A stretch of DNA of 64,000 nucleotides from Pandoraea anhela (GCF_902459655.1 NZ_CABPSB010000004.1:1-64000); one strand, 5' to 3'; shown: positions 48,183 to 58,859, counted from the stretch's first letter. Made by a program: numbers and translations. Notes: generated from the sequence alone by a model not told the origin.

Positions 48183-49259
48183 TTACTGGAGCGTCAAACG
48201 CGCCACATTGCCCGCATTGCGGGACTTGATCTCGACCGGTTGACCGTTGAATTCCAGCGACTCGACGCCCGCGACGTTACCCACCACGACCTTGAACGGC
48301 GTATCGCCCGTAATTTCCTGTTCGGCGCCGGCACGCATCAGTTGGGAGAACAGCACCTTGCCGTCCTTCGAGCGCACCTCGACCCAACTGTCCGCCTTCA
48401 GGCGCAACGCAATCTTGCCATTGCCCGGCGCCCCAGCACTCGACGCCTTCGCGTCGGCCGGCGCCGCCGATGCCGCGACCGGCGCGGCGGCGGCACTTGC
48501 CAGCCCGGCAACCACGTGCGTCGGATCGACCGCCGCAATCAGGCCCGGGCCTGCGGCGGCCGCACTGGCCGACGCGTTATTGACCGTACTTTCCGTATTC
48601 CCGTTATTCGCGGCATTCGTGCCAGTCGCACCATCCGCGCCCGGCGGCGTACCGTTCGCATCCGCGACGACCGGCTGGCTCGCCGGCTCCGCCGCCTCCG
48701 TCGTGCCCTGCGCCGACGCGCCGCTTGCCAGCTCCGCAGGCTCGATCCCGCCACGTCCGCCCTTATGGCTGTTACCGAAATACCATGCAGCACCGGCGAT
48801 CAGCACGAGCGCCGCCAGGGCCCACGGCCACTTCGCTTGCGATGCGGCGACCGGAGAGCGGAAACGCACCGGGCTTTTCGGGATGCTCGGCTGCCCCGAC
48901 TGGGGTTGCGGAATATCGATGGGGGTATGCGGCGTTGCGTTGACACGGCGCAGCGATTCGATCATCGGCTCGGGATCTCCGCCCACCATGCGGGCGTAGC
49001 TACGCACCACGCCCTGAATGAACGGCATTTCCGGCAAGGCGTCCCACTCGCCGGCCTCAAGACGCTTGAGCTTTTGCACGGAGACTTTCAGGCGCGCCGA
49101 CACGTCTTCGATCGACATGCCGCGCTTCTCACGCAATGCGGCCAGTTGCGCACCCACTTGCGCCCCCAGCTCAGCCCATCCGGCAGGTGCTCCTTGCGGC
49201 AACCCCTGGCCTTGAGCCCCGGCTTGTCCGCCTGCATCCGCCTGATTCTGGTTATCCAT
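48183..49259 (-). CDS. rodZ: RodZ-type cytoskeleton protein (HTH + DUF4115)
   Basis: A 358-aa protein linking MreB to the cell-wall machinery. The cytoplasmic helix-turn-helix is at about 30-95 (LGAQLAALREKRGMSIEDVS is the start). One membrane helix follows at 144-162 (WPWALAALVLIAGAAWYFG), then a long Ala/Thr/Asn-rich periplasmic linker and the C-terminal DUF4115 domain (LKADSWVEVRSKDGKVLFSQ). The ATG at 49259 has GGGGG upstream; a much longer frame upstream lacks family similarity. It is between rlmN and ispG as in E. coli. Confidence 0.92.
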   Translation of the reverse strand: MDNQNQADAGGQAGAQGQGLPQGAPAGWAELGAQVGAQLAALREKRGMSIEDVSARLKVSVQKLKRLEAGEWDALPEMPFIQGVVRSYARMVGGDPEPMIESLRRVNATPHTPIDIPQPQSGQPSIPKSPVRFRSPVAASQAKWPWALAALVLIAGAAWYFGNSHKGGRGGIEPAELASGASAQGTTEAAEPASQPVVADANGTPPGADGATGTNAANNGNTESTVNNASASAAAAGPGLIAAVDPTHVVAGLASAAAAPVAASAAPADAKASSAGAPGNGKIALRLKADSWVEVRSKDGKVLFSQLMRAGAEQEITGDTPFKVVVGNVAGVESLEFNGQPVEIKSRNAGNVARLTLQ

Positions 49260-49520
49260 CGATACGCCCCCGTTCGTAAGCAGCCGCCCGCAGCGGCTGA
49301 GGATATGCTGACGACAGCTCCGCTGCATCGTCCGCCGTGCGCGCGTTATGAAGATCTGCGCGACGCATCGGAAGACGCGACAAGGAACTGACGGAATCGC
49401 ACGGGGCATGAGCCGCACCCCGTGCAAGGAATGCTGTAGTGCAAGACTGATCCGACGCACGGCATGGTACGAGCGGGGCCGACGGCCCTCGCCACGGTCC
49501 ACGCCCGCCCATGCGTCGCG

Positions 49521-50642
49521 TCATACGGTTCGCACCTCGACCGCGATTTTCCCGAATTTGCCGCGTTGCGCAAGCCGCGTGCGATCCTGCACTTCGCCGG
49601 CAAGCTGACCACAAGCCGCGTCGATGTCGTCGCCGCGCGTTTTACGCACGGTCGTGACGAGACCCGCGTCGAGCAGAATCTGTGCGAAACGCTTGATCTG
49701 CGGATCCTTCGAGCGCAGCAGGCCGGATTCGGGGAACGGATTGAAAGGGATCAGATTGAATTTGCACGGCACGTCGCGCGTCAGGGCGACAAGCTCGCGC
49801 GCATGCGCTTCAGTGTCGTTGACACCGTCGAGCATGCAGTACTCGAACGTGATGAAATCGCGCGGCGCCACTTCCAAGTAGCGTTCGCAAGCGCCCATCA
49901 GTTCGCGTAACGGATATTTTTTGTTGAGCGGCACGAGCACGTCGCGCAGCGCATCGTTCGGCGCGTGCAGCGAGACGGCCAGCGCCACGGGCAGTTCGCG
50001 GCCCAGGCGGTCCATCATCGGCACCACACCCGAGGTCGACAACGTCACACGACGACGCGACAGCCCATAGGCGTTGTCATCGAGCATGAGGCGCATGGCC
50101 CCCACGACATTGTCGAAGTTGAGCAGCGGCTCACCCATGCCCATCATCACGACGTTGGTGATGACGCGCTCGTTCTTGCCCTCGCGCCCGAGGTCGCGAC
50201 GCAACGCGAATTCGGCCATCCACAACTGACCGATGATTTCGCCAAGCGTCAGATTGCGCGAGAACCCTTGCTTGCCGGTCGAACAGAACCGGCAGTTGAC
50301 GGCGCAGCCCGCTTGCGACGAAACACAAAGCGTGCCACGCGTCTCTTCGGGGATGTAGACGGTCTCGACGGCATTGCCGTTACCCACGTCCAGCAGCCAT
50401 TTGCGCGTGCCATCGGCCGACAGGTGATCGGTAATGGCGGCAGGCGCGGCGATGTTCGCACGCGTCTTCAACTTTTCGCGCAGCGATTTGGCCAGATCGG
50501 TCATGCCGTCGAAATCGGCGGCGCCCATCTGGTGGATCCAACGCTGGAGCTGGCGGGCACGGAACGGTTTCTCGCCGAGCGTGCCGCAATAGGCGGCCAG
50601 ACCGTCCGGATCGTAATCAAGCAGATTCGTAAGGTTGGTCAT
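49521..50642 (-). CDS. rlmN: Dual-specificity RNA methyltransferase RlmN
   Basis: A 373-aa radical-SAM enzyme that methylates C2 of A2503 in 23S rRNA and A37 in some tRNAs. The cluster motif CxxxCxxC is in [17 protein letters not shown] (Cys near 109, 113, 116). [15 protein letters not shown] and [10 protein letters not shown] are typical, and the late [15 protein letters not shown] contains the catalytic Cys. Its length is normal. It is upstream of rodZ with a 261-bp gap in which I see no gene. Confidence 0.96.
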   Translation of the reverse strand: MTNLTNLLDYDPDGLAAYCGTLGEKPFRARQLQRWIHQMGAADFDGMTDLAKSLREKLKTRANIAAPAAITDHLSADGTRKWLLDVGNGNAVETVYIPEETRGTLCVSSQAGCAVNCRFCSTGKQGFSRNLTLGEIIGQLWMAEFALRRDLGREGKNERVITNVVMMGMGEPLLNFDNVVGAMRLMLDDNAYGLSRRRVTLSTSGVVPMMDRLGRELPVALAVSLHAPNDALRDVLVPLNKKYPLRELMGACERYLEVAPRDFITFEYCMLDGVNDTEAHARELVALTRDVPCKFNLIPFNPFPESGLLRSKDPQIKRFAQILLDAGLVTTVRKTRGDDIDAACGQLAGEVQDRTRLAQRGKFGKIAVEVRTV

Positions 50643-50701
50643 GGCCCTGGTCCGTCAACATCCCTTCGGTAACTTCCTGCGATTGAACGACTATACGCGG
50701 C

Positions 50702-51127
50702 TTAGCGCGAGTAGACGTTCATGCCCGGGAAGAAGAAAGCCACTTCCACGGCGGCGGTTTCGGGAGCGTCCGAACCGTGCACGGCGTTGGCGTCGATGCT
50801 GTCGGCGAAGTCGGCGCGGATCGTGCCCTTCTCAGCCTTCTTCGGATCGGTGGCGCCCATCAGTTCGCGGTTCTTCGCGATGGCGTTTTCGCCTTCCAGC
50901 GCCTGAATCATCACCGGACCCGAGATCATGAAGTCGACCAGATCCTTGAAGAACGGGCGCTCCTTGTGGACGGCGTAGAACTGCTCGGCTTCAGCGCGCG
51001 ACAGATGCACCAGCTTGGCAGCGGCGATCTTCAGGCCTGCGGCTTCGAAGCGGCTGTAAATCTGGCCGATCACGTTCTTGGCAACGGCATCGGGCTTGAT
51101 AATCGACAAAGTGCGTTCGACTGCCAT
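50702..51127 (-). CDS. ndk: Nucleoside diphosphate kinase
   Basis: A 141-aa enzyme that balances NTP pools through a phospho-His intermediate. Active-site His117 is in NAVHGSD (114-120), and the N-terminus reads [18 protein letters not shown]. The ATG at 51127 is favoured over one 12 bases upstream because GGAG lies 10 bases before it and the family starts here. It is the first gene of the long minus-strand cluster, 59 bp before rlmN; E. coli also has ndk followed by rlmN. Confidence 0.97.
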   Translation of the reverse strand: MAVERTLSIIKPDAVAKNVIGQIYSRFEAAGLKIAAAKLVHLSRAEAEQFYAVHKERPFFKDLVDFMISGPVMIQALEGENAIAKNRELMGATDPKKAEKGTIRADFADSIDANAVHGSDAPETAAVEVAFFFPGMNVYSR

Positions 51128-51533
51128 GAAAAACTCCAAAAAATTAAGCAGTTATATAAACAACATGAACCCGTAATTGTAGCACGAAGGCTGTTATGAT
51201 GGGGATGGAACCTACAGTGCGCATACGGCTCAAACGCAGGACGGCCGGGACGATCCGGCTTTTCGCGAAGTGGACGCCGGGATGTGATTCCCGTACCTTC
51301 CCCAAGTGGGAGGGTTTAGACGCAGACGGTAGATTGGAATTCAGGCTTTCGCCCAAAGATTTCAGGAATCGTCCAAGCGCCTTACCGGGCATCTTTCGGT
51401 ATGCTTGAGCTTCGACGACAAGCCGGATCCACGGCTGCGGGGGATTCGCCGGCAGGGTTGCCGGTCATCGTATGCGTCATGAGGCGCCTGCCGGCCCCGC
51501 CAACAGGCACAACGACCACGGAGAACACAAGAT
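51128..51533. promoter_or_regulatory. 406-bp divergent region between ndk and the Bax-inhibitor-1 gene
   Basis: Must hold the promoters of both divergent genes; it is AT-rich near 51130-51180. A 70-codon plus-strand frame (51196-51408) has a fair ribosome-binding site (GAAGG) but no recognisable protein, so I do not call it. An imperfect hairpin (ACCTTCCC/GGGAGGGT, near 51296-51316) lacks a T run. Confidence 0.4.
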
Positions 51534-52235
51534 ATGAACCAGGATTTCCAACGCTTCGGCTACGGTGGGACGGGTGGCGTCTCGACCGCACAGGTACGCA
51601 ACAAGGTACTGCGCAATACGTATTGGCTGCTCGCGCTATCGATGCTGCCGACGATCGCCGGCGCCTGGCTGGGGGTGACTTACGGCTTCGCGCTGTTCGC
51701 CGGCAGCCCGATGGTGAGCGTGATCCTGTTCCTTGCCGTCGCTTTCGGCTTCATGTTCGCCATCGAGCGCTTCAAGAACAGCGGCGTTGGCGTGGCCTTG
51801 CTGCTGGGCTTTACGTTCTTCATGGGCCTGATGCTCACGCGACTGCTGAGCTTCGTGCTCGGCTTCTCGAACGGCGCATCGCTCATCATGCTGGCCTTCG
51901 GTGGCACTGCCGTGATCTTTACGGTGATGGCATCGGTCGCCACGGTTAGCAAGCGCGACTTCAGCGGGCTGGGCAAGTGGCTGTTCATGGGCGTCATCGT
52001 GATTCTGCTGGCGTCGGTCGCGAATATCTGGCTGCAACTCCCGGCCCTGATGCTGACGGTATCGGTGCTCGCCATCGCGATCTTCTCCGCGTACATCCTG
52101 TTCGACGTGCAACGCGTGGTGAACGGCGGAGAGACGAACTACGTCACCGCAACGCTGGCGATTTACCTCGACCTGTACAACATCTTTACCAACCTGCTCG
52201 CCATCCTCGGCGTGCTGGGCGGCAATCGCAACTAA
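51534..52235 (+). CDS. Bax inhibitor-1 family (YccA/BI-1) membrane protein
   Basis: A 233-aa inner-membrane protein with seven hydrophobic segments and a short polar N-terminus (MNQDFQRFGYGGTGGVSTAQ). The BI-1 family includes E. coli YccA, an inhibitor of FtsH proteolysis, and YbhL. The Asp pair of the family pH/Ca2+ sensor may correspond to AYILFDVQRVVNGGETNYVT near the C-terminus. GGAG precedes the ATG by 10 bases. Linkage to FtsH regulation is of interest because hflK and hflC are in this window, but they are 12 kb away on the other strand. Confidence 0.9.
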   Translation: MNQDFQRFGYGGTGGVSTAQVRNKVLRNTYWLLALSMLPTIAGAWLGVTYGFALFAGSPMVSVILFLAVAFGFMFAIERFKNSGVGVALLLGFTFFMGLMLTRLLSFVLGFSNGASLIMLAFGGTAVIFTVMASVATVSKRDFSGLGKWLFMGVIVILLASVANIWLQLPALMLTVSVLAIAIFSAYILFDVQRVVNGGETNYVTATLAIYLDLYNIFTNLLAILGVLGGNRN

Positions 52236-52299
52236 CGTGCGCAAGTCGTGACTGGCAGCGCAAGCTTTTCCGCGCTGCCAGCCTGATCGCCAAAGAAGA

Positions 52300-52327
52300 A
52301 GCCAGCCCTTTCGGGGCTGGCTTTTTC
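52300..52327. terminator. Bidirectional terminator between the BI-1 gene and rlmD
   Basis: AGCCAGCCC (52300-52308) pairs with GGGCTGGCT (52314-52322), followed by TTTTCT on the plus strand and a weaker T-rich stretch on the minus strand. Confidence 0.85.
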
Positions 52328-52367
52328 TCTGGTCGACGCCGAAAAATAGGTCGGCGCGGGGTAACGC

Positions 52368-53912
52368 TCAAGCTTCCGGGGTGTCGTGAATCACTCCGTC
52401 GCCACCGGCGGCTCCGGCAATTGCCTCAACCGCCTCATCGACCTCACCCTCCGGCACATCCGACGTCTCCAATGCCGATACGCGGATACGCGGCACCCAT
52501 GGACGACCGATACTTTCGTGCTCGAAAACAGCCATCGACTCGACGTGCGAGGTGTGCGGGAACATGTTCACGACACCGGCGAGGGTGAGACGGTAACCGG
52601 CCTCGTGCACCAGCAACCCGGCGTCGCGCGCGAGCGTTGCGGGGCTGCACGAGACGTAGACGATGCGCTTGGGCAGCCCTTCATAGCCTTGTTGCGCCAG
52701 TTCCGCGAGCGCCTTCGATACGGCCAGCGCCCCCTCACGCGGCGGATCGATCAGGTAGCGATCGAAGGCGCCCAACGCGCGGATGTCGTCTGCCGTGATG
52801 TCGAACAGGTTGCGGCAAGCGAATTCCGTACGCGCCGCCACGCCGTTACGCTGCGCATTCGCCAGCGCGCGCTCCGTCAATGCTGTACTGCCCTCGATCC
52901 CCATCACGGTGCCGGCGCGACGCGCCAGCGGCAACGTGAAGTTACCGAGTCCGCAGAACAGATCGAGCACCCGCTCGTTCGATTGCGGCGCGAGCAGACG
53001 CAGCGCACGATGCACAAGCACACGGTTGATCTGGTGATTGACTTGCGTGAAGTCCGTCGGCTTGAACGGCATCCGAATCTGGTATTCGGGCAGGGTGTAA
53101 TGAAGCTCCGGCGCCAGCGGGTAGAACGGCACCGCCGTGTCTGGCCCCTTCGGCTGCACCCAGAACTGCACGTGATTCGCATCGGCAAACGTACGCAGAA
53201 TGTCTTCGTCTGCGGGCGTCAGCGGTTCGAGAATTCGCAGCACGAGCGCCGTGACGTCGGCCCCGATCGCCAACTCGATTTGCGGCAGGCGCTCCCGAAT
53301 GGACAACGACTCGACCAGCCGACGCAGCGGTACCAGCATGTCGGATACGTGGCGCGGCAACACTTCGCATGAATCCATGTCGGCCACGTAGCTGCTCTTG
53401 CGCTCGTGAAAGCCGATCAGCACGCCGCCCTTCTTGGGAACATAGCGCACCGTGAGACGCGCGCGGAAACGATACCCCCAATCCGGCCCTTGAATCGGCC
53501 GAAGCATCGCTTCGGCCTTCACTTTCCCGAGACGCGCGAGATTGTCTTCGAGCACGCGCTGCTTGATGGCGATCTGGGCGCGCGGTTCGAGGTGCTGCAT
53601 GGAGCAACCACCGCACTTGCCGAAGTGCGGACACTGCGGCTTGGCGCGCATCGGGCTCGCGCGCAGCACGCTGATCGCCTCTGCCTGCTCGAATTTGGGC
53701 TTTCGACGGTAGCTGAGGTAAGTGACACGCTCGCCCGGCAGCGCGCCTTCGACGAAGATCACCTTGCCGGGTTTGAATTCCGGCGTGCCCGGTTCACCCT
53801 CGGGCGCGGTACGGCCGACGCCGCGCGCCTCCATGTCGAGCGATTCGATATCGATAATGCCGGGCTCGGCGCTGGGCCGATTGCGCGAGGAGTTTCGGGA
53901 GGAGCGGGTCAC
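52368..53912 (-). CDS. rlmD: 23S rRNA (uracil-1939-C5) methyltransferase RlmD
   Basis: A 514-aa SAM-dependent enzyme. The N-terminal TRAM domain is at about 20-80, followed by a 4Fe-4S site (Cys94, Cys100, Cys103 in [10 protein letters not shown], with a fourth Cys in MDSCEVLP). The methyltransferase domain contains [16 protein letters not shown] and the catalytic Cys in [14 protein letters not shown] Ser/Arg/Asn-rich start and a Gly/Ala/Glu-rich tail make it longer than the E. coli protein (433 aa). It is convergent with the BI-1 gene. Confidence 0.94.
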   Translation of the reverse strand: MTRSSRNSSRNRPSAEPGIIDIESLDMEARGVGRTAPEGEPGTPEFKPGKVIFVEGALPGERVTYLSYRRKPKFEQAEAISVLRASPMRAKPQCPHFGKCGGCSMQHLEPRAQIAIKQRVLEDNLARLGKVKAEAMLRPIQGPDWGYRFRARLTVRYVPKKGGVLIGFHERKSSYVADMDSCEVLPRHVSDMLVPLRRLVESLSIRERLPQIELAIGADVTALVLRILEPLTPADEDILRTFADANHVQFWVQPKGPDTAVPFYPLAPELHYTLPEYQIRMPFKPTDFTQVNHQINRVLVHRALRLLAPQSNERVLDLFCGLGNFTLPLARRAGTVMGIEGSTALTERALANAQRNGVAARTEFACRNLFDITADDIRALGAFDRYLIDPPREGALAVSKALAELAQQGYEGLPKRIVYVSCSPATLARDAGLLVHEAGYRLTLAGVVNMFPHTSHVESMAVFEHESIGRPWVPRIRVSALETSDVPEGEVDEAVEAIAGAAGGDGVIHDTPEA

Positions 53913-54041
53913 GTCTTTGTTCTCATATGCGACAGCAAACCCGGCATTTTAATCGATTCGTCCGCGACGCACGCACTGCGGGTGTTCACCGAATCCTCAC
54001 GACCAGACACCACGCCCTGAAATTCTCGCAATTCGGGCGAA

Positions 54042-54818
54042 TTATCCCCACGCGCCGAGATACTCCTTCCAGTGCGCCGCCGGCTCCTGTTCGAGCGATC
54101 GCTTCACGAATTCGATCTCCTGCTCATACTCGGCCTGACGCAAACCCCCGCGCATCAATTGGTAACGGCAATACACCAGATACGTATTCACCACGTCCGT
54201 CTCACAGTAATTCCGAATCTCTTCGAGCTTGCCGCCACGATACGCTTCCCACACCTTGCTGCCGTCCATGCCGAGCTTGCCCGGGAAACCGCACAGCTTT
54301 GCGAGATCGTCGAGCGGCGCATTTGCTCGCGCCTGATACATCGCGAGCAAATCCATCAGATCCAGATGGCGCTGGTGATAACGGCTGATGTAGTTATTCC
54401 ACTTGAACTCGCGGTCGTCCTCGCCCATATCCCAGTAACGCGGGGCGGAGATGCCGTGAATCATCGCGCGATAGTGCAGCACCGGCAGATCGAAACCACC
54501 GCCGTTCCATGACACGAGTTGCGGCGCGTACTTCTCGATCGTTCGATAGAAACCGGAGACAAGCGCCGCCTCCCCGTCGGAGGGCGTGCCCAGTGACTTC
54601 ACACGAAAGCCGTCGCGATCGCGAAAAACGCAGGAGATCGCGGCCACGCGGTGCAAGTGCAGCGGCATAAATTCGTGCCCCACTTTTTCGCGGCGTGCCG
54701 CAAACGCCGCTTCGGCAACGGCGTCGTCCGTCAGCCCGGCATACGCAGGCTCAAGCTTGCGCAAGCCGTCGACATCGGGAATCGTTTCAATATCGAAGAC
54801 GAGAACGGGAGATGACAT
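54042..54818 (-). CDS. 3'-5' exonuclease, PolB-exonuclease-like
   Basis: A 258-aa single-domain DEDD exonuclease. Exo I is VFDIETIPD (7-15) with the Asp-x-Glu pair; the Exo II region is SWNGGGFDLPVLHYRAM with its Asp; the last part holds CETDVVNTYLVYCRY (Exo III Asp). The family is related to the proofreading domain of DNA polymerase II and is common in Betaproteobacteria as a stand-alone protein; its role is not established. It is between rlmD and rpoS on the same strand. Confidence 0.88.
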   Translation of the reverse strand: MSSPVLVFDIETIPDVDGLRKLEPAYAGLTDDAVAEAAFAARREKVGHEFMPLHLHRVAAISCVFRDRDGFRVKSLGTPSDGEAALVSGFYRTIEKYAPQLVSWNGGGFDLPVLHYRAMIHGISAPRYWDMGEDDREFKWNNYISRYHQRHLDLMDLLAMYQARANAPLDDLAKLCGFPGKLGMDGSKVWEAYRGGKLEEIRNYCETDVVNTYLVYCRYQLMRGGLRQAEYEQEIEFVKRSLEQEPAAHWKEYLGAWG

Positions 54819-54947
54819 GGTGAAATTCAGAAGAAAAATCGGAAAGTGCCGCCATTCGACACCGATAGGCCCGCCGCGCGCAGCGGATCATCGCGATGCG
54901 CCGTCAGACGAACGACGCACGCCGGCGCCTGTGACGCTCGTCGCCGG

Positions 54948-56048
54948 TCAGAGCACGGCGTCTTTGCGTACGCCGTTCGACGCGAAATAGCGCTTGAGTT
55001 TGACGAGCGCCTCTTGCTGGATCTGGCGCACGCGCTCGCGTGTGAGACCCATTTCGTCGGCCAGTTCTTCCAGCGTGGCAGGCTCCACGCGGTTCAGGCC
55101 GAACCGGCGCTCGATGACGTAACGATGTTTGGTCGACAGCCGTGACAGCCAGAGCCGCATGAGGTCTTCCAGCTCACGATGCTGCACTTCCTGCTCCGGC
55201 GCCTCGCTGTGATCGTCGGAGAGCAGGTCGAGCAGACTGCTGCCGGGGTCGATGTCGAGCGGCGCGTCGAGCGATGCGACATGCTCGTTGAGGGCCAGAA
55301 TATCGGTGATTTCCTCAGGCGTTTTGCCCGTGAGATCGGCGATATCTTCGATGCTCGCCTCGCGCTGCTCGCCACCGTCGACATACGCCGCGCTTTTCTC
55401 GAGGTGACGCTTGGCCCGCAGCACCTGATTGAGTTCGCGAATGACGTGCACCGGCAAGCGCACCGTACGCGCCTGATTCATGATGGCGCGCTCGATACTC
55501 TGACGAATCCACCAGGTCGCGTATGTCGAGAAACGGAAGCCGCGCCCCGGGTCGAATTTCTCGATGGCGTGCATCAGGCCGAGATTGCCCTCCTCGATCA
55601 GATCGAGCAATGGCACCCCACGATTGAGATAGCCCTTGGCGATGCTTACCACGAGGCGCAGGTTGCGCTCGATCATGACTTGACGCGCCGCGAACTCCCC
55701 GGCTTGCGCGCGCGTGGAGTAATCGAGCTCCTCCGCGGGCGTGAGCAGCGGTTTGACACTGATGCGATTGAGATAGTGCTGAACGGTGTCGGCCGTGAGT
55801 TCGGCCTGCAGCACGGTGCCGAAGTCGTCGGCGTCGGCGGACTTGCGCTTGCGCCCCGAACTGGTGCCGGCACCTTCCTCGCCCGCCTCGCCGTCGGACG
55901 ACGAGGCGTCGTCGTCCTCCGCCTCGCGCTCGTCGAAAGCGTCGTCCACGTCCTCGTCCTGCCGGGATTGCCGATCGTCAACGTCCTGATCGGTCTCCGG
56001 GGCAGCGAGGTCTTCCTCTTGCGAAGTGCGACGCTTTCTCTTGAGCAT
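54948..56048 (-). CDS. rpoS: RNA polymerase sigma factor RpoS
   Basis: A 366-aa sigma-70 family member controlling stationary-phase and stress genes. A very acidic N-terminal stretch (about 10-70) precedes the region 1.2/2 core ([60 protein letters not shown]), region 3 ([19 protein letters not shown]) and region 4 ([20 protein letters not shown]). It starts 15 bp after nlpD. The nlpD-rpoS junction usually also has an rpoS promoter inside nlpD, which I cannot show here. Confidence 0.96.
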   Translation of the reverse strand: MLKRKRRTSQEEDLAAPETDQDVDDRQSRQDEDVDDAFDEREAEDDDASSSDGEAGEEGAGTSSGRKRKSADADDFGTVLQAELTADTVQHYLNRISVKPLLTPAEELDYSTRAQAGEFAARQVMIERNLRLVVSIAKGYLNRGVPLLDLIEEGNLGLMHAIEKFDPGRGFRFSTYATWWIRQSIERAIMNQARTVRLPVHVIRELNQVLRAKRHLEKSAAYVDGGEQREASIEDIADLTGKTPEEITDILALNEHVASLDAPLDIDPGSSLLDLLSDDHSEAPEQEVQHRELEDLMRLWLSRLSTKHRYVIERRFGLNRVEPATLEELADEMGLTRERVRQIQQEALVKLKRYFASNGVRKDAVL

Positions 56049-56063
56049 TCGACCCTGCCTAGT

Positions 56064-56906
56064 TTATTGAGGCGGCAAATACTTTATCGGATCTACAGGC
56101 TTGCCGTCCTTACGCACTTCGAAATGCAGCATGACACGATCTGCATCCGAGTTACCCATTTCGGCAATTCTCTGACCCCGAGCGACGGAGTCGCCTTCCT
56201 TGACCAACAGTTTGCTGTTGTGTGCATACGCCGTCAAGAAGGTGGCGTCGTGTTTGATGATGATGAGATTGCCGTAGCCGCGAAGGCCGGCGCCCGAGTA
56301 CACCACTTTGCCGGCACCGGCGGCAAAGACAGGCTCACCGGCCTTACCCGAGATGTTCAGGCCCTTGTTCTTCGAATCGTCGAAGCGCCCCACGACGCTG
56401 CCTGTGGCAGGCCAGGACAGTTGCAGCTCGCCGCTGGACACGGCCGACGGCGCGCCCGAGGCCGCCGAACTCGTGGGCGGCGGCGTCACGACCGCGGGCG
56501 GCACGGCAGCCGCGCTGTTGCCGGTCGACGACGGCGTGCTGGCCACCGGCGGCGGCAGCGGCGTGCCGGTGTCGCCGGCAGGCGGCTTCACACGCAGCAC
56601 CTGACCGACTTCGATCTGGTCCGGGTTCTGAATATTGTTCCAGCGTGCGATATCGCGATAATTCTGGCCATTCTCCAACGCAATGCGATAGAGGCGGTCC
56701 CCCGGCTTGACCCGGTAGTACCCCGGCGGGACCGGCGTATTGTCGACGATGGGCGCAGAAGCGCCCGGCACAGTGCTGTCGGTCGTCGTACCGCCTACGG
56801 TACGGTCGACGACCGGCGCGCCGACTTGTCGCGATGCGCACGCTGCCAGCATGCTCAGCAACAGGACACTGGCGACGCGTTGTTGGAAACCCGCTCGCAA
56901 ATTCAC
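56064..56906 (-). CDS. nlpD: NlpD-type lipoprotein with LysM and degenerate LytM/M23 domain
   Basis: A 280-aa outer-membrane lipoprotein that activates the amidase AmiC at division. The lipobox ends at Cys23 (LSMLAAC); LysM is at 62-108 (YYRVKPGDRLYRIAL); a Pro/Ser/Ala-rich linker follows, then the M23 domain (160-280). The metal-ligand motifs are broken: the HxxxD pair is N180 and N184 (NKGLN), and the HxH motif is M259-L-H261 (VMLHFE), while H229 remains. It should therefore be a regulator and not a hydrolase, as in E. coli. It is within surE-pcm-nlpD-rpoS. Confidence 0.93.
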   Translation of the reverse strand: MNLRAGFQQRVASVLLLSMLAACASRQVGAPVVDRTVGGTTTDSTVPGASAPIVDNTPVPPGYYRVKPGDRLYRIALENGQNYRDIARWNNIQNPDQIEVGQVLRVKPPAGDTGTPLPPPVASTPSSTGNSAAAVPPAVVTPPPTSSAASGAPSAVSSGELQLSWPATGSVVGRFDDSKNKGLNISGKAGEPVFAAGAGKVVYSGAGLRGYGNLIIIKHDATFLTAYAHNSKLLVKEGDSVARGQRIAEMGNSDADRVMLHFEVRKDGKPVDPIKYLPPQ

Positions 56907-56937
56907 TCAAATCCTCCGCAGAATAGGCCCGACGGGC

Positions 56938-58101
56938 TCAAATGATGCCCGATTTTAAGGGGACGAATAACACCCTATCAAGCTGCGTCTCGCGCCACTG
57001 GCGCGCACCGATGCGCTCGATGAGGGTCAAAATTTGTTGCTCTCCGCCCACAGGCGCGACAAGACGCGCGCCCACCGCAAGCTGATCGACCAGCGCGTCG
57101 GGAATCTCGAGGCCGGCCGCAGCAATCACGATGCCGTCGAAGGGCGCCACCGCTGGCAGACCCAGACGTCCATCGCCGTAATGCAGGCGGATATTCGGTA
57201 CGCGCAACGGCCGAAGATTGGCCTTCGCGCGCTCGTGCAAGGGCCGCACCCGCTCGATCGAGTAGACGTCTTTCGCCACGCACGACAATACCGCCGCCTG
57301 ATAGCCGCAGCCGGTGCCGATCTCCAGCACCTTGTCGAGGGGACGCCCGCCCGCGAGCAGAAGTTCGATCATGCGCCCCACGACCGACGGCTTCGAAATC
57401 GTCTGTCCGTGACCGATGGGCAGCGCAGCGTCTTCATAAGCCTGATTGGCTAACGCCGCATCGACGAATCCGTGGCGCGGCACCGTCGCGAGCGCTGCCA
57501 GCACGCCCGGGTGTTTGACGCCCGACGCCGCCACGCGTTCAGCCATGCGGGCACGCACGCGCTCCGACGTCAGACCGATTCCATCGGGCGAACTGCTGCC
57601 GGAAGCCCCGTTCCCACGGGTTGGCGTGCCGGACGGCGACTTTACCGGCGTCGCGGACCGCCCCTGACTTTGACCTTGCCCCGCCGCGACACCTGCCGAC
57701 GCCCCCGTCGGGATGGCGGCAGCCCCTTGTCCTTTCGCCGCCGGCCTTGACGGGTTTTTCACCCCGTGCGGTACGGGTTGCGCATGGGGTGCCGCCGCCG
57801 GACGCGCCAGCCCCTTGGGCACCACGGCGTGCGCGGTGTGCGCCCCTGCGGGACGCGCAGACGCCCCCGCCATCGGCGTGGAGGCCGCACGCAGCCCGCC
57901 GTTACCGCTTACCGCCGGCGTCTTCCCCGCGCCCTGCTTTGCCGATGCTGCCGTGCCGTTCGTCGCTTTGCGCGTCATGGCAGCGGGCGGCGCCCCGGCG
58001 GGGCTCGCGCGCGATGCCTTGTCGAGCACCGGCGCCTTACGCTGCCGGCGGGTCATCACTTCGGCCAGAGGGAGAGGAAAACGCTTCGGCGGTGTCGTCA
58101 T
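56938..58101 (-). CDS. pcm: Protein-L-isoaspartate O-methyltransferase with long disordered N-terminus
   Basis: A 387-aa protein. The catalytic repair enzyme occupies about 176-387: it begins [16 protein letters not shown], has the SAM motif [16 protein letters not shown] and the substrate loop [16 protein letters not shown]. It methylates isoaspartyl residues to start their repair. Residues 1-175 are Ala/Gly/Pro/Ser/Lys-rich low-complexity sequence, absent from the roughly 210-aa standard enzyme. The ATG at 58101 overlaps the surE stop (ATGA), which fixes the start and makes the extension part of the protein. GC is high throughout the extension. Confidence 0.92.
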   Translation of the reverse strand: MTTPPKRFPLPLAEVMTRRQRKAPVLDKASRASPAGAPPAAMTRKATNGTAASAKQGAGKTPAVSGNGGLRAASTPMAGASARPAGAHTAHAVVPKGLARPAAAPHAQPVPHGVKNPSRPAAKGQGAAAIPTGASAGVAAGQGQSQGRSATPVKSPSGTPTRGNGASGSSSPDGIGLTSERVRARMAERVAASGVKHPGVLAALATVPRHGFVDAALANQAYEDAALPIGHGQTISKPSVVGRMIELLLAGGRPLDKVLEIGTGCGYQAAVLSCVAKDVYSIERVRPLHERAKANLRPLRVPNIRLHYGDGRLGLPAVAPFDGIVIAAAGLEIPDALVDQLAVGARLVAPVGGEQQILTLIERIGARQWRETQLDRVLFVPLKSGII

Positions 58102-58859
58102 CGTTGGGCCACCCCTGCGCTGGCCAGCCAATCGTGCACGACGCCAAGTCGTGCGGTATGCGTGAGATCCAGTTGCAAGGGGGTGACCGAGACGTAATCG
58201 TGCGCCACGGCGTGGAAATCGGTGCCTTCGCTGCTATCGCGAGCGTCGCCGGCCGGGCCGATCCAGTAAATCGGTTCGCCGCGCGGACTCTCCTGACGGA
58301 TGACCGGCTGCGATTGATGTCGTTTCCCGAGGCGCGTCGCAAGCGCACCTTTAAGGCGCTCGTACGGCAAATTGGGAATATTGACGTTCAGCAAGAACGG
58401 CGCGCCCAGCGGACGCTCCATATAGCGTTCCACCACCTCGCGTGCTACACGGGCCGCACTGTCGAGATGATCCCACCCTTTGTTGACCTGGGAGAACGCG
58501 AACGAAGGAATCCCGAAAAGAAATCCCTCGGTGGCGGCGGCCACAGTGCCGGAATAGAGCGTGTCTTCGCCCATGTTCTGGCCGTTATTGATGCCGGAGA
58601 CCACAATATCGGGGCGCTGATCGAGCAGCCCGGTCAACGCCACGTGGACACAATCGGTCGGTGTGCCGTTGATGAAGGTAAAGTCGTTCGCCGCTTTGAA
58701 GACGGAAAGCGGTCGTTGCAGGGTCAGGGAGTTGGACGCACCGCTACAGTTCTGTTCGGGCGCCACCACGGTAATGTCGCCAAGCGGTGCCAACGCCTCG
58801 TAGAGCGCGGCCAGACCTGGCGCCTGATACCCATCGTCGTTGCTGAGCAGGATTCGCAT
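58098..58859 (-). CDS. surE: 5'/3'-nucleotidase SurE
   Basis: A 253-aa metal-dependent nucleotidase for survival in stationary phase. The start [16 protein letters not shown] places the metal ligands Asp8 and Asp9; [33 protein letters not shown] and the later [17 protein letters not shown] are family hallmarks. A longer upstream frame exists, but the ATG at 58859 matches the family start. It is the first gene of surE-pcm-nlpD-rpoS and is coupled to pcm by stop/start overlap. Confidence 0.96.
   Translation of the reverse strand: MRILLSNDDGYQAPGLAALYEALAPLGDITVVAPEQNCSGASNSLTLQRPLSVFKAANDFTFINGTPTDCVHVALTGLLDQRPDIVVSGINNGQNMGEDTLYSGTVAAATEGFLFGIPSFAFSQVNKGWDHLDSAARVAREVVERYMERPLGAPFLLNVNIPNLPYERLKGALATRLGKRHQSQPVIRQESPRGEPIYWIGPAGDARDSSEGTDFHAVAHDYVSVTPLQLDLTHTARLGVVHDWLASAGVAQR

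Noticed and set aside
45930-49391. A 1153-codon open frame on the plus strand
   Set aside because: It runs antisense through hisS, ispG and rodZ, which are clear genes. The product is His/Arg-rich with no domain; an artefact of high-GC codon use.
51196-51408. A 70-codon plus-strand frame with a fair ribosome-binding site
   Set aside because: No recognisable protein, unusual composition, and it occupies the divergent promoter region of ndk; kept as a remark only.
57500-58060. GC-rich low-complexity DNA in pcm considered as a frameshift or gene fusion
   Set aside because: The frame is continuous from an ATG that overlaps the surE stop into the catalytic domain, so a simple extension is the better reading.
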